DNA of 64,000 nt from Rhodospirillales bacterium URHD0017 (GTDB lineage: Bacteria > Pseudomonadota > Alphaproteobacteria > Reyranellales > Reyranellaceae): NCBI GenBank assembly GCA_900110395.1, contig FODP01000005.1:368705-432704 (forward strand). Reading direction: 5' to 3'. Both the position numbers and the translations under genes were made by a program. Positions 10,814 through 19,830 of this stretch are shown piece after piece. The notes beneath the pieces are model-generated. The model searched no databases, was not told where the DNA came from, and saw only the letters and a program-made list of their open reading frames with translations. Numbering within the stretch: the first letter of the stretch is position 1; the number at the start of each line of letters is the position of its first letter.

Positions 10814-11674
10814 TCAACGCCGCACGCGCTCGCGATGCAGGATGTAGAGGCCTGACGCCACGATGACGGCGATGCCGGCCATCGCCAGCGCGTTGGGCAC
10901 CTCGCCCCACACGACGTAGCCGATGGCCAGCGCCCACAGGATCGAGGCGTAGCGGAACGCCCCGATCACCGAGAACTCGCCGCGCGAGCGCAGGGCGATG
11001 ACCACGAACTGGTAGCCCATCGCCAGCAGCAGCGATGAACCCAGCATGAAGCCGAGCGCGCGGCCACTCATCGGCTGCCAGCCCTCGACCACGGCCCAGC
11101 CGCAGCCGGCCGCCGCCACCACCAGCGCCGAGGTGAAGGACACGACCAGTGTCGGCACGCCGACGGGGAGGAAGCGCACCAGGATGTCGCGGAAGCAGCC
11201 GATCGCCGTGCCCAGCAGGGCGAGCCAGGTCCAGGCGTTGAGGTCGCCGGGATGCGGCTGGATCACCAGCAGAACGCCCACGAAGCCCGCGATGACGGCG
11301 GTCCAGCGCCGCCACCGCACGCTCTCCTTCAGGATCAGGACAGCGAGCACGGTGAGGATGACCGGCGTCGAGAGGTTGACCGCACTGGCGATGGCGAAGG
11401 GAATCTGGAACAGCGCGATCAGGTAGAAGATGGCCGAGCCTGCCTCGAGCACGCCGCGGAAGACGATGCGCGGATGCGCCGCCCAGCGCAGCTGGCGCCA
11501 GGTGCCGGTGACCAGCAGCGCCAGCACGCACCACAGGGTGGCGAACACGCCGCGCACGCCGATCGCCTGGACCGCCGGCACGCTCTCGGCGGCAAGCTTG
11601 ATCAGCGCATCGTTGAAGATGAAGACCACGACCGCCGCCGACATCGCGAGGATGCCGCGGGTGTTGTCGGCCAC
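10814..11674 (-). CDS. EamA/DMT-family transporter
   Basis: A 286-residue inner-membrane protein with about ten predicted hydrophobic helices in two EamA repeats, the drug/metabolite transporter topology. Examples are GILAMSAAVVVFIFND at the N-terminus and LAMAGIAVIVASGLYIL near the end. The substrate is unknown. The GTG start at 11674 directly abuts the TAA of the EVE gene, so translation is probably coupled. It is the last gene of the tsaD-oriented run. Confidence 0.88.
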   Translation of the reverse strand: MADNTRGILAMSAAVVVFIFNDALIKLAAESVPAVQAIGVRGVFATLWCVLALLVTGTWRQLRWAAHPRIVFRGVLEAGSAIFYLIALFQIPFAIASAVNLSTPVILTVLAVLILKESVRWRRWTAVIAGFVGVLLVIQPHPGDLNAWTWLALLGTAIGCFRDILVRFLPVGVPTLVVSFTSALVVAAAGCGWAVVEGWQPMSGRALGFMLGSSLLLAMGYQFVVIALRSRGEFSVIGAFRYASILWALAIGYVVWGEVPNALAMAGIAVIVASGLYILHRERVRR

Positions 11675-12085
11675 TTATTTGCCGTTGGCCATCTTCAGCA
11701 GTGCCTTCCAGTGCTCGTCGCTGACCGGCGACACCGAGAGCCGCGACTGGCGCACCAGCTTCATCTCCTTGAACTTCGGGTCGGCCTTGATCTCGGCCAA
11801 GGTCACCTTCTTCTTCACCGGCTCGACGGCCTTGAAGTCGACGGTGATGGACCGGCCTTCCTTGTCGGTCGCATCGGGATAAGCCGTCTTGGTGACCTCG
11901 GCGATGCCGACGATCTCCTTGCCCTCGCCCGAATGGTAGAAGAAGGCGCGGTCGCCCGTCTTCATGGCCTTGAGGTTGATCTGGGCCTGGAAGTTGCGCA
12001 CGCCGGTCCACGAGGTCTTCTTGTCCTTGACCAGCTGGTCCCACGAATAGGCCGACGGCTCGGACTTGATGAGCCAATACGCCAT
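11675..12085 (-). CDS. EVE domain-containing protein
   Basis: A 136-residue single-domain protein of the EVE family (PUA-like fold, related to YTH domains), thought to bind modified nucleobases. It opens MAYWLIKSEPSAYSWDQLV, the hallmark of the family, followed by GVRNFQAQINLKAM near residue 29 and DRAFFYHSGE near 45. It sits in the gpsA run, 18 bases after the gpsA stop, an arrangement common in alphaproteobacteria. The cellular role is not established. Confidence 0.92.
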   Translation of the reverse strand: MAYWLIKSEPSAYSWDQLVKDKKTSWTGVRNFQAQINLKAMKTGDRAFFYHSGEGKEIVGIAEVTKTAYPDATDKEGRSITVDFKAVEPVKKKVTLAEIKADPKFKEMKLVRQSRLSVSPVSDEHWKALLKMANGK

Positions 12086-12103
12086 GTCACGCTCCTCCGA
12101 CGT

Positions 12104-13093
12104 TCATTTTCCTTCGCGCCGCAACGGGCGCGCCAGCAGCGCGCGGATCGCCTCGTCGAGGTCGGCGCCGCCATGCAGGATAGCATCGACGGCGGCACAA
12201 ATCGGCATCTCGATTTTGTATCGCCGGGCGCGCGCGAGCACGGCCGGCGCCGTCGCCTCGCCTTCGACGATCTGGCGGCGGCCCGCCATATAGTCGGTGA
12301 GCCTGGTGCCCTTGCCCAGGGCCAGCCCCAGGGAGCGGTTGCGCGACAGCGGGCCGTGGCAGGTCAGCACCAGATCGCCGAGCCCGCTCAAGCCCGTCAG
12401 CGTTTCGAGCCTGGCGCCCATCGCCTGGCCGAGGCGCGCCATCTCGGCGAAGCCGCGGGTGATCAGAGCTGCCGCCGCATTGTGGCCGAGCCCGCGGCCC
12501 TCGACGATGCCAGCGGCGATGGCCAGCACGTTTTTCACCGCGCCGCCCAGCGCCACGCCCAAAACGTCATCGGTCCAGTACGGCCGGAAAGCGCCGGCCG
12601 CGAGCGCGCCGGCCAGCGTCTCGCCCAGCGCATGATCGGCAGTGGCGATGCTGACGGCCGTCGGCAGGCCGCGGATCGTCTCCTCGGCGAAGCTCGGGCC
12701 CGACAGCATGGCGATCGGCCGGCCGGGCAGGACCTCGGCCAGCACTTCAGGCATCAGAAGCCCGCTCGATGCCTCGATGCCCTTGGCACAGATGACGACG
12801 GGCGCACTACCGGCGAGCCGGCCCGCCAGCTCGCGCACGGCCTGCGCGGGACAGACGAGCAGGATCGCGTCGCAGCTGCCGAGATGGGCAAGATTCGATG
12901 CCGCCTCGATGCCGGCGTCGAGCGGGAAGTCCGGGAGATAGACCGGATTGCTGCGTTGATCCGCGATCGCAGCGGAGACCGACGGATCGCGCGACCACAA
13001 GGTCACCTGCCGGCCGGCGCGGCGCGCCAGGCAGGCGAGCGCGGTGCCCCAGGCGCCGCCGCCGACGACGCCGATGTGCCTTATGTCGCTCAT
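12104..13093 (-). CDS. gpsA: NAD(P)-dependent glycerol-3-phosphate dehydrogenase
   Basis: Reduces dihydroxyacetone phosphate to sn-glycerol-3-phosphate for phospholipid synthesis in the cytosol. The 329 residues begin MSDIRHIGVVGGGAWGTAL, with the GxGxxG Rossmann loop at about 9-15. ICAKGIEASSG near residue 99 and VALGGAVKNVLAIAAG near 179 are the catalytic lysine regions. The frame is open 121 codons further upstream, but that part overlaps the preceding gene and is not GpsA-like, so the ATG at 13093 is chosen. Confidence 0.95.
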   Translation of the reverse strand: MSDIRHIGVVGGGAWGTALACLARRAGRQVTLWSRDPSVSAAIADQRSNPVYLPDFPLDAGIEAASNLAHLGSCDAILLVCPAQAVRELAGRLAGSAPVVICAKGIEASSGLLMPEVLAEVLPGRPIAMLSGPSFAEETIRGLPTAVSIATADHALGETLAGALAAGAFRPYWTDDVLGVALGGAVKNVLAIAAGIVEGRGLGHNAAAALITRGFAEMARLGQAMGARLETLTGLSGLGDLVLTCHGPLSRNRSLGLALGKGTRLTDYMAGRRQIVEGEATAPAVLARARRYKIEMPICAAVDAILHGGADLDEAIRALLARPLRREGK

Positions 13094-13104
13094 GAGGGGC
13101 GCGC

Positions 13105-13725
13105 TCACAGGCTGAGATTGAAGGCGATGGAGATGCGCTCGGCGCCGCCGTAATAGGGCCGCACCTGATGCAGCAGCCAAGCCGGGAACATGACCAGCCG
13201 GCCGGTCCTGGGATGCACGACCTCGTTGGCGCCGACCGACAGGCCGCCTGGCAGGGCGAAGGCGAGCTGCGGGGCGTACATCGCCGGACCCGGGCCACGC
13301 GGATCCATGAACTCCAGCTCGCCGCCCAGCGAGGCATCGGCAGAGATGCCGCCGTCGTCGACGTAGTAGACGCCCGACCAGAAGCTGCCGGGATGGGAAT
13401 GGAATTCGTTGCCGTGGCCCGACTTGTTGATGTTGGCCCACATGTTGGCGCGCCACGTCACCGGAGCGGGCTTGCCCTCGCGATCGGTCGTGTAGCGGTT
13501 GGCGAGGTTGCGGCCGATGGCCAGAAGCTTGATCGCCGAGGCGCCGCCCCAGCGATCCATGTCCCAGGTCGACTGCCAGCCGCCCAGGTTGGAATGCTGC
13601 GTGCCGGGATGGCTCTTATGGCGCTCGGCGATGGCCTTGCCGAGATCGGCATTGAGCGCGGCCGCCTCGGGCAGATCCGAGATCACCACCGGCGTGGAGA
13701 ACAGCGGGACGATCTCGGAGGTCAT
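13105..13725 (-). CDS. TIGR02466-type putative 2OG-Fe(II) oxygenase
   Basis: A 206-residue protein resembling the TIGR02466 family of putative 2-oxoglutarate/Fe(II)-dependent dioxygenases. The jelly-roll core has [19 protein letters not shown] near residue 107, supplying metal-binding His, and [12 protein letters not shown] near 186, supplying the distal His and an Arg that would hold 2-oxoglutarate. The substrate is unknown. Its ATG overlaps the tsaD stop (ATGA), so it is coupled to tsaD and precedes gpsA by 11 bases. Confidence 0.82.
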   Translation of the reverse strand: MTSEIVPLFSTPVVISDLPEAAALNADLGKAIAERHKSHPGTQHSNLGGWQSTWDMDRWGGASAIKLLAIGRNLANRYTTDREGKPAPVTWRANMWANINKSGHGNEFHSHPGSFWSGVYYVDDGGISADASLGGELEFMDPRGPGPAMYAPQLAFALPGGLSVGANEVVHPRTGRLVMFPAWLLHQVRPYYGGAERISIAFNLSL

Positions 13726-14747
13726 GGCGACGCCTCTAGCGGCCAGCGTGGCCGCGGCTTGAAATTGAGCGAGTCGGTCCGGCCCAACCGCAGGCGCTCG
13801 ATGCCGGCCCAGGCGATCATGGCGCCGTTGTCGGTGCAGAGTTTTACCGGCGGCGCGACCAGGCGCGCCCCGTGCTGGCGGGCGACATCGTCGAGTCGGG
13901 TGCGCAGATAGAGGTTGGCGGCGACACCACCCGCCACCACCAGCGTCGGCGATGGAGCAGCGCGCAAGGCGTTGCCGCACCGGTCGGCGAGCACGTCGCC
14001 GACGGTGCGCTGGAAGGAGGCGCAGAGATCGGCGCGCGCCCGCTGATCGTCAGGGTCGAGTTTTTCGACGGTTTGGCGCACGGCGGTCTTGAGGCCGGAG
14101 AAGGAGAAGTCGCAGCCCGGCTTGCGCCACATCGGCCGCGGCAGGGTGAAGCGCTGGGCGTCGCCGTCCTTGGCCAGCCGCTCGACCGCCGGCCCGCCGG
14201 GAAAGCCCAGGCCCAAAAGCTTGGCGGTCTTGTCGAAGCATTCGCCGACGGCGTCGTCGATGGTGGTGCCGAGCCGCGTGAAGTCACCGGGGCCGTGCAC
14301 GGTCAGGAGCTGGCAATGGCCGCCCGAGACCAGCAGGAGCAGATAGGGGAAGTCGACCTGCTCGGTCAGTCGCACCGTGAGCGCATGGCCTTCGAGATGG
14401 TTGATGGCGAGGAACGGCTTGTTGCGCGCGAAGGCCAGGCCCTTGGCCGCCATCACACCCACCATGACGCCGCCGATGAGGCCCGGCCCGCCGGTGGCGG
14501 CGATGGCGTCGAGATCGTCAAGGCCGAGCCTGGCCTCGGCCAGGGCGTCCTCGATCAGGCCGTCGATGCGCTCGAGATGGGCGCGCGCGGCGATCTCCGG
14601 CACGACGCCGCCGAAGCGGCGGTGCTCGGTCTGCTGGCTGTAGACGACGTTGGCGAGGATGCGACCGACCGGATCGGTCCCGGCCGGCGCCTCGACGACG
14701 GCGACAGCGGTCTCGTCGCAGCTCGTTTCGATGCCCAGGACGCGCAT
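13722..14747 (-). CDS. tsaD: tRNA N6-threonylcarbamoyladenosine synthase subunit
   Basis: Transfers threonylcarbamoyl to A37 of ANN-decoding tRNAs together with TsaB/TsaE. The 341-residue ASKHA-fold protein begins [19 protein letters not shown]. The metal-binding [12 protein letters not shown] near residue 116 carries the two conserved histidines, and [11 protein letters not shown] near 137 is the nucleotide loop. The ATG at 14747 matches the family start, although the frame remains open 64 codons upstream through palindromic DNA. It is divergent from hemC. Confidence 0.96.
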   Translation of the reverse strand: MRVLGIETSCDETAVAVVEAPAGTDPVGRILANVVYSQQTEHRRFGGVVPEIAARAHLERIDGLIEDALAEARLGLDDLDAIAATGGPGLIGGVMVGVMAAKGLAFARNKPFLAINHLEGHALTVRLTEQVDFPYLLLLVSGGHCQLLTVHGPGDFTRLGTTIDDAVGECFDKTAKLLGLGFPGGPAVERLAKDGDAQRFTLPRPMWRKPGCDFSFSGLKTAVRQTVEKLDPDDQRARADLCASFQRTVGDVLADRCGNALRAAPSPTLVVAGGVAANLYLRTRLDDVARQHGARLVAPPVKLCTDNGAMIAWAGIERLRLGRTDSLNFKPRPRWPLEASP

Positions 14748-14763
14748 GACGTGTCTTCTAAAG

Positions 14764-14877
14764 CATATTCCGTCCGGCTGGAAACAGCCGGACGGAATGT
14801 GCCCGTTGATGCAGCGATCTCCGGTGCGCGCGCTCCCGAACACATGGAACCGCATGCGGTTCCATGTGTTCGGGAGC
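14764..14877. repeat. Two long palindromes in the tsaD/hemC divergent gap
   Basis: First hairpin 14764-14801: CATATTCCGTCCGGCTG, loop GAAA, then the complementary arm CAGCCGGACGGAATGTG. Second, 14832-14877: a perfect 46-bp palindrome with 23-base arms GCTCCCGAACACATGGAACC-GCA and no loop. Both lie where promoters of tsaD and hemC must be. No confident -35/-10 is seen. Confidence 0.88.
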
Positions 14878-14917
14878 CGCCCTAGCCTCGGCGGCCCGGC
14901 TACGCTAGAGCAGCGGC

Positions 14918-15853
14918 ATGGCAGCCCTGAGACTAGCAACCCTGAGACTGGGCACGCGCGGCAGCAAGCTCGCCCTCACCCAGGCCGGACTGGTGCGCGA
15001 CGCACTGGCGCGGTCGGTGCCGGCGCTGGCTGCACTCGATGCGATCGAGATCGTCGTCATCAAGACCACGGGCGATGCCATCCAGGATCGACCTCTCTCC
15101 GAGGCCGGCGGCAAAGGCCTGTTCGTCAAGGAGATCGAGGAGGCGATGCTGGCGCGCCGCATCGACATCGCCGTGCACAGCATGAAAGACATGCCGACGG
15201 CGCAGCCGGCCGGGCTCACGATCGCCGCCTTCCTGGCCCGCGAAGATGCGCGGGACGTGCTGATCGCGGGTGACGTCAAGCGCATCGCCGATCTGGCCCA
15301 AGGGGCCGTGGTCGGCACGTCGGCTCTGCGGCGACGCGCGCAGCTGCTGCACCGCCGGCCCGACCTGAAGATCGTCACCTTGCGCGGCAACGTCGACACT
15401 CGGCTGCGCAAGCGCGAGGCGGGCGAAGTCGAGGCGACCGTCCTGGCGCTGGCCGGGTTGAAGCGGCTCGGCCTTGAGCACGTCGGCGCAGCGATCCCCG
15501 AGGACGAGATGCTGCCGGCCGTCGGCCAGGGCGCGATCTGCATCGAATGCCGCGCGGACGATGCGCAGACGCGCGGCTGGCTTGCCGCCATCGATCATGG
15601 CCCGACGGCGACCTGCGTGACGGCCGAGCACGCGATGCTCGCCGTGCTCGACGGGTCGTGCCGCACGCCGATCGCCGGTCACGCGGTTCTCACAGACGGC
15701 GTGATTCATCTTCGTGGACTGATCGCCAAGCCCGACGGCTCGCAGCTGATCGCCGCCGAACGACACGGCGGTTTTGCCGACGCCGAGGCGCTGGGCCGCG
15801 ACGCCGGCCAGGAATTGCTGCGTCGCGGCGGTCCGGGCTTCCTCTCGACCTGA
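14918..15853 (+). CDS. hemC: Porphobilinogen deaminase (hydroxymethylbilane synthase)
   Basis: Condenses four porphobilinogens to hydroxymethylbilane in haem synthesis. The 311 residues show [15 protein letters not shown] at the N-terminus, [18 protein letters not shown] near residue 86, the arginine-rich [15 protein letters not shown] near 136, and [13 protein letters not shown] with C248 as the dipyrromethane cofactor attachment. The usual neighbour hemD is not downstream; an M48 lipoprotein follows 27 bases later. Confidence 0.97.
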   Translation: MAALRLATLRLGTRGSKLALTQAGLVRDALARSVPALAALDAIEIVVIKTTGDAIQDRPLSEAGGKGLFVKEIEEAMLARRIDIAVHSMKDMPTAQPAGLTIAAFLAREDARDVLIAGDVKRIADLAQGAVVGTSALRRRAQLLHRRPDLKIVTLRGNVDTRLRKREAGEVEATVLALAGLKRLGLEHVGAAIPEDEMLPAVGQGAICIECRADDAQTRGWLAAIDHGPTATCVTAEHAMLAVLDGSCRTPIAGHAVLTDGVIHLRGLIAKPDGSQLIAAERHGGFADAEALGRDAGQELLRRGGPGFLST

Positions 15854-15880
15854 CGCCACGGCGCCCCTAGAGTCTGACGC

Positions 15881-16681
15881 ATGCGATCCCTGCTGCTCCT
15901 GGGCGTCGTGGCCACGCTGCTCGCCGCCTGCGAAACCGCGCCGGTCACCGGTCGCTCGCAAATGATGCTGGTCGGCGAAAGCGAGGAGCGCCAGATGGGC
16001 CTGCAGGCCTATCGCGACGTGCTGTCCAAGGAGCAGCTGTCGGAGGATGCGAAGACCAACGCGCTGGTCGAGAAGGTTGGCCGTCGCATCGCCGCGGCGG
16101 CGGAACGGCCGCCCGGCGACCTGTGGCGCGCGCCGCGCTTTCGCTGGGAATTCAAGACCATCGACAAGAACGAGCTCAATGCCTTCTGCCTGCCCGGCGG
16201 CAAGGTCGTGGTTTACACCGGCATCCTGCCGATCACGCGCACCGAAGCGGGGCTGGCCGTCGTGATCGGCCACGAAGTGGCGCATGCGCTGGCGCGCCAT
16301 GGCGCCGAGCGCATGAGCGACCAGATGGTGGCACAGGTCGGCACCACGGCCGCCGCCGTCGCGCTGTCGGCAACCGTCAGCGGCCGCAGCCGCACCTACC
16401 TGCCGGCGATGATGGCGGCGCTGGGCGCCGGCGCCACCTACGGCTACGTCCTGCCGATGTCGCGGGCACAGGAATCGGAAGCCGACCGCATCGGCCTGAT
16501 CCTGATGGCGATGGCGGGCTACGATCCGCGCGAGGCGGTCACGGTGTGGGAGCGCATGCGCGCGGCCAACACCGGACCGCGCAAGGCGGAGTGGCTCAGC
16601 ACCCATCCGGCCGATACCACGCGCATCGCCGACATTCGCCACTGGCTGCCCGAGGCCATGAAGTACTATCGCCCGCAATGA
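15881..16681 (+). CDS. M48-family zinc metalloprotease lipoprotein
   Basis: A 266-residue periplasmic protease of the M48C (LoiP/BepA-like) group. The signal MRSLLLLGVVATLLAACETA ends in lipobox LAAC. The zinc site is HEVAH at residues 131-135, and E200 in QESEADRIGL is the third ligand. LSTHPADTTRIADI near residue 240 is the usual family signature. It lacks the C-terminal TPR region of BepA. The last codons overlap the start of the TusA-like gene (ATGA). Confidence 0.92.
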   Translation: MRSLLLLGVVATLLAACETAPVTGRSQMMLVGESEERQMGLQAYRDVLSKEQLSEDAKTNALVEKVGRRIAAAAERPPGDLWRAPRFRWEFKTIDKNELNAFCLPGGKVVVYTGILPITRTEAGLAVVIGHEVAHALARHGAERMSDQMVAQVGTTAAAVALSATVSGRSRTYLPAMMAALGAGATYGYVLPMSRAQESEADRIGLILMAMAGYDPREAVTVWERMRAANTGPRKAEWLSTHPADTTRIADIRHWLPEAMKYYRPQ

Positions 16682-16917
16682 CTGCGACCCTCGAATACGA
16701 CGCGAGCGGCCTGCTCTGCCCCCTGCCGGTGCTGCGCGCCAACCGCAAGCTGCGCGAGCTGCCGGTCGGCGGCCTTCTGACGGTGCGCGCCACTGATCCG
16801 GCGGCCGAGCAGGACTTTCCCGCCTATTGCAAGCAGACCGGCCACGAGCTGGTTTCGAGTCGGCGCGAGGGCGACATCCTGATATTCGTCATCCGCAAGA
16901 ATCCACCCCAAGGTTAG
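16678..16917 (+). CDS. TusA-family sulfurtransferase-like protein
   Basis: A 79-residue cytosolic protein of the TusA/SirA family of persulfide sulfur carriers. The active-site Cys is C14 in [11 protein letters not shown], preceding the family CPxP signature. [20 protein letters not shown] near residue 42 matches the second half of the fold. The ATG at 16678 overlaps the M48 stop, and pgk follows 4 bases after its stop, so these genes are likely one transcript. The sulfur acceptor is unknown. Confidence 0.9.
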   Translation: MTATLEYDASGLLCPLPVLRANRKLRELPVGGLLTVRATDPAAEQDFPAYCKQTGHELVSSRREGDILIFVIRKNPPQG

Positions 16918-16921
16918 AGAA

Positions 16922-18127
16922 ATGCCCCAGGCGACCTTCAAGACGATCGATGCCCTCGACGTGGCCGGCAAGCGCGTGCTGGTGCGCGTCGACCTCAACG
17001 TACCGATGAAGAACGGCCAGGTGACCGACGCGACGCGCATCGAGCGCGCCGCGCCGACGCTCGCCGAGCTCGCGGCCAAAGGCGCCAAGGTGATCGTGCT
17101 CAGCCACTTCGGCCGGCCCGACGGCAAGCGCGTGCCGGAGATGTCACTCAGGCCCCTGCTCGAACCGCTGTCGAAGGCGCTGGGCAAGCCGGTGGCGTTC
17201 GCTGACGACTGCGTTGGACCGGTGGCCGAGGAAGCGGTGCGCGTGCTGAAGTCCGGCGAAGTGCTGCTGCTGGAGAACCTGCGCTTCCACAAGGAAGAGG
17301 AGAAGAACGACGCGGGCTTCATCGACAAGCTCTCGGTGCTGGGCGACGCCTATGTGAACGACGCCTTCTCGGCGGCGCACCGCGCACATGCCTCGACCGA
17401 GGGCCTCGCCAACCGGCTGCCCGCCGCCGCCGGCCGGCTGATGCAGGCCGAGCTGGAAGCGCTCGACAAGGCGCTGGGCAATCCCAAGCGGCCGGTGTGC
17501 GCCGTCGTCGGCGGCGCCAAGGTCTCCACCAAGCTCGACCTTCTGGGCAACCTGGTCGGCAAGGTCGGCAAGCTGATCATCGGCGGCGGCATGGCCAACA
17601 CTTTCATGCAGGCGCAGGGGATCAATGTCGGCAAGTCCCTCAGCGAGAAGGACCTCGCCGGCACCGCGCGCGAGATCATGACGAAGGCCAAGGCCGCCAA
17701 CTGCGAGATCCTGCTGCCGGTCGATGTCGTGGTCGCCGCTGAGTTCAAGGCTGGGGCGCCGAGCCAGGTGGTCGACGCCAAGGCCTGCCCGGATGACCAG
17801 ATGATCCTGGATGTCGGTCCGAAGTCGATCCAGATCTACGCCAAGCAGGTCGCGAAGTGCGCGACCCTGGTGTGGAACGGGCCGCTCGGCGCCTTCGAGA
17901 TCAAGCCGTTCGATAACGGCACGGTCTCGCTGGCGCGTACCGTGGCCGACCAGACCAGCGCGAAAAAGCTGCTGTCAGTGGCGGGCGGCGGCGACACGGT
18001 GGCGGCGCTGGCCGCGGCCGGGGTCGAGGAGAAGTTCTCCTATGTCTCGACGGCGGGCGGCGCCTTCCTGGAATGGATGGAAGGCAAGACCCTGCCCGGC
18101 GTTGCAGCGCTCATACGGGCCGCGTAG
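16922..18127 (+). CDS. pgk: Phosphoglycerate kinase
   Basis: Glycolytic/gluconeogenic enzyme interconverting 1,3-bisphosphoglycerate and 3-phosphoglycerate with ADP/ATP. The 401 residues have [11 protein letters not shown] near residue 22, [16 protein letters not shown] near 61, [15 protein letters not shown] near 197, the hinge region, and [13 protein letters not shown] near 358 as the nucleotide loop. It is full length for the family. It lies between the TusA-like and Nudix genes, without the gap or fba genes that accompany pgk in many alphaproteobacteria. Confidence 0.97.
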   Translation: MPQATFKTIDALDVAGKRVLVRVDLNVPMKNGQVTDATRIERAAPTLAELAAKGAKVIVLSHFGRPDGKRVPEMSLRPLLEPLSKALGKPVAFADDCVGPVAEEAVRVLKSGEVLLLENLRFHKEEEKNDAGFIDKLSVLGDAYVNDAFSAAHRAHASTEGLANRLPAAAGRLMQAELEALDKALGNPKRPVCAVVGGAKVSTKLDLLGNLVGKVGKLIIGGGMANTFMQAQGINVGKSLSEKDLAGTAREIMTKAKAANCEILLPVDVVVAAEFKAGAPSQVVDAKACPDDQMILDVGPKSIQIYAKQVAKCATLVWNGPLGAFEIKPFDNGTVSLARTVADQTSAKKLLSVAGGGDTVAALAAAGVEEKFSYVSTAGGAFLEWMEGKTLPGVAALIRAA

Positions 18128-18139
18128 GACTCTTAGGCG

Positions 18140-18739
18140 ATGAGCACGCCACCACCCCTTCCCGAACGGCCGCGCCTGCCGTGGGATCCGCCGGATCACT
18201 TCGAGAAGCGGATCCCCGACGGCGACAACCGCGAGCGGCTGGTATGCGGGCGCTGCGAGTTCATCCACTACCAGAACCCCAAGATCGTCGCCGGCGCCGT
18301 GTGCACCTGGAACGACAAGATCCTTTTGGCCAAGCGGGCCATCGAGCCGCGCAAGGGCTTCTGGACGTTGCCCGCAGGCTACATGGAGCTGGGCGAGACC
18401 ACCGAGCAGGCGGCACAACGCGAAGCGCGCGAGGAAGCCTGCGCCGCCATCGAGATCGATCGCCTGCTCGCCATGTACAGCGTGGCGCGCATCGGCCAGG
18501 TGCAGATCATGTACCGCGCGCGGCTCGTGAGCGCCGACGTGGCCGCCGGGCCTGAGAGCGAGGACGTGGCGCTGGTCGACTGGGCCGATATTCCCTGGGA
18601 ACAGCTCGCCTTCCCGACGGTGGTATGGGCGCTCGCCCACTTCCACGAGTCGCGCGGCAAGACCGACTTCGCGACCTATTCAAACCCCACGGGCGACCTC
18701 GCCCGCATGTGGCCGCCGCGCAAGCCTGCGGGAGTCTAG
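18140..18739 (+). CDS. Nudix hydrolase with partial zinc ribbon
   Basis: A 199-residue pyrophosphohydrolase. The Nudix box GYMELGETTEQAAQREAREE near residues 80-99 fits Gx5Ex7REUxEE. An N-terminal CGRCEFIHYQNPK near residue 36 resembles half of the zinc ribbon seen in NudC-like and ADP-ribose-type enzymes. The start is Pro-rich (MSTPPPLPERPRLPWDPP). The substrate is not determined. It follows pgk by 12 bases and ends the plus-strand run. Confidence 0.9.
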   Translation: MSTPPPLPERPRLPWDPPDHFEKRIPDGDNRERLVCGRCEFIHYQNPKIVAGAVCTWNDKILLAKRAIEPRKGFWTLPAGYMELGETTEQAAQREAREEACAAIEIDRLLAMYSVARIGQVQIMYRARLVSADVAAGPESEDVALVDWADIPWEQLAFPTVVWALAHFHESRGKTDFATYSNPTGDLARMWPPRKPAGV

Positions 18740-18740
18740 C

Positions 18741-19829
18741 TTAGGCGGCGAACAGGATGCACCGCTCGGGCTGGATCGCGACCCAGGCGCGGTCTCCCGG
18801 GCGGGCACCCATCACGGGATGGACCACGGTCCGCAGCAGGACCGGGCCGAGCCGCAGCTGGCATTCGCTCATGCCGCCCTGGAAAACGATGCGTTCGACG
18901 GCACATTCGATCGCGCCGTCGACGGGATCGAGATGAGTCGTCGCATCCTCGGGGCGGAAGATCACGTCGACCGGCGCGCCCGGGGACAGGACGGCGCGCG
19001 ACGGCACCTGCACCGTGCTGGCGCCGCCATCGAGCGTCACCTCGGCAAGGCCGTCGTGGGCGTCGACCACCTTGCCGCGCAGGATGTTCGCACTGCCGAG
19101 GAAGTTCGCGACCGTGCGGTCGACGGGCCTGCCGTAGACCTCACGCGGCGCTCCGCTCTGAACGATCCGGCCCGCCGCCATCACGGCCACCGTGTCCGAC
19201 ATGGCCAGCGCCTCGGACTGGTCGTGGGTCACGTACAGCGTCGTGACGCCGGTCCGGGCGATCAGTTCCTGGAGCTCGAAGCGCATCTGCTCGCGCAACT
19301 TGGCGTCGAGGTTGCTGAGCGGTTCGTCGAGCAGCAGGAGCTTCGGCCGGCGCACCAGGGCGCGTGCGAAGGCGACACGCTGCTGCTGGCCACCCGACAA
19401 CTTGGTCGCCGGACGGGTGGTATAGCTCTCCATACCCACCAGGCGCAGCGCATCCATGACCCGGGCCTTGATGTCGGCCGCCGCCAAGCGCGGCCGCTGA
19501 ACGCTGAGCGGATAGGCGACGTTGGCGAACACGTCCATGTGCGGCCAGATCGCATAGGACTGGAACACCAGGCCAATATCGCGCTCGAAGGTCGGCACGT
19601 GCGTGCCCCGTTCGACATCGGCCACGACGTGACCGGCGATCGAAATCGACCCGCCATCCGGTTCCTCGAGGCCGGCGATGCAACGCAAGGTCGTCGACTT
19701 GCCGCAGCCCGATTCGCCCAGCAGCGTATAGAAGCCGCCCTGCGGGACATCGAAGTCGATGCCCCTCAACGCCTGGAAGCTGCCGTCGGCGGTCGCGTAG
19801 GTCTTGGCAAGGCCTCTGACTGTGAGCAT
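18741..19829 (-). CDS. ABC importer ATP-binding protein (Fbp/Pot type), left system
   Basis: A 362-residue ATPase energising the importer encoded upstream. Walker A is GESGCGKSTT near residue 37, the Q-loop region is VFQSYAIWPHMDVF near 87, the signature is LSGGQQQRVAFARAL near 143 and Walker B is LLLLDEPLSNLDA near 164. A C-terminal TOBE domain follows (VDVIFRPEDATTH). Best matches by motif are iron(III), spermidine/putrescine and phosphonate-type MOI/CUT1-like ATPases. Its start follows the permease gene by one base, so the three genes form one operon. Confidence 0.92.
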   Translation of the reverse strand: MLTVRGLAKTYATADGSFQALRGIDFDVPQGGFYTLLGESGCGKSTTLRCIAGLEEPDGGSISIAGHVVADVERGTHVPTFERDIGLVFQSYAIWPHMDVFANVAYPLSVQRPRLAAADIKARVMDALRLVGMESYTTRPATKLSGGQQQRVAFARALVRRPKLLLLDEPLSNLDAKLREQMRFELQELIARTGVTTLYVTHDQSEALAMSDTVAVMAAGRIVQSGAPREVYGRPVDRTVANFLGSANILRGKVVDAHDGLAEVTLDGGASTVQVPSRAVLSPGAPVDVIFRPEDATTHLDPVDGAIECAVERIVFQGGMSECQLRLGPVLLRTVVHPVMGARPGDRAWVAIQPERCILFAA

Positions 19830-19830
19830 C

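Noticed and set aside
11252..13153. A 633-codon plus-strand frame opposite EamA, EVE and gpsA
   Set aside because: It spans three well-defined minus-strand genes and shows only low-complexity Arg/Gly/Gln/His text.
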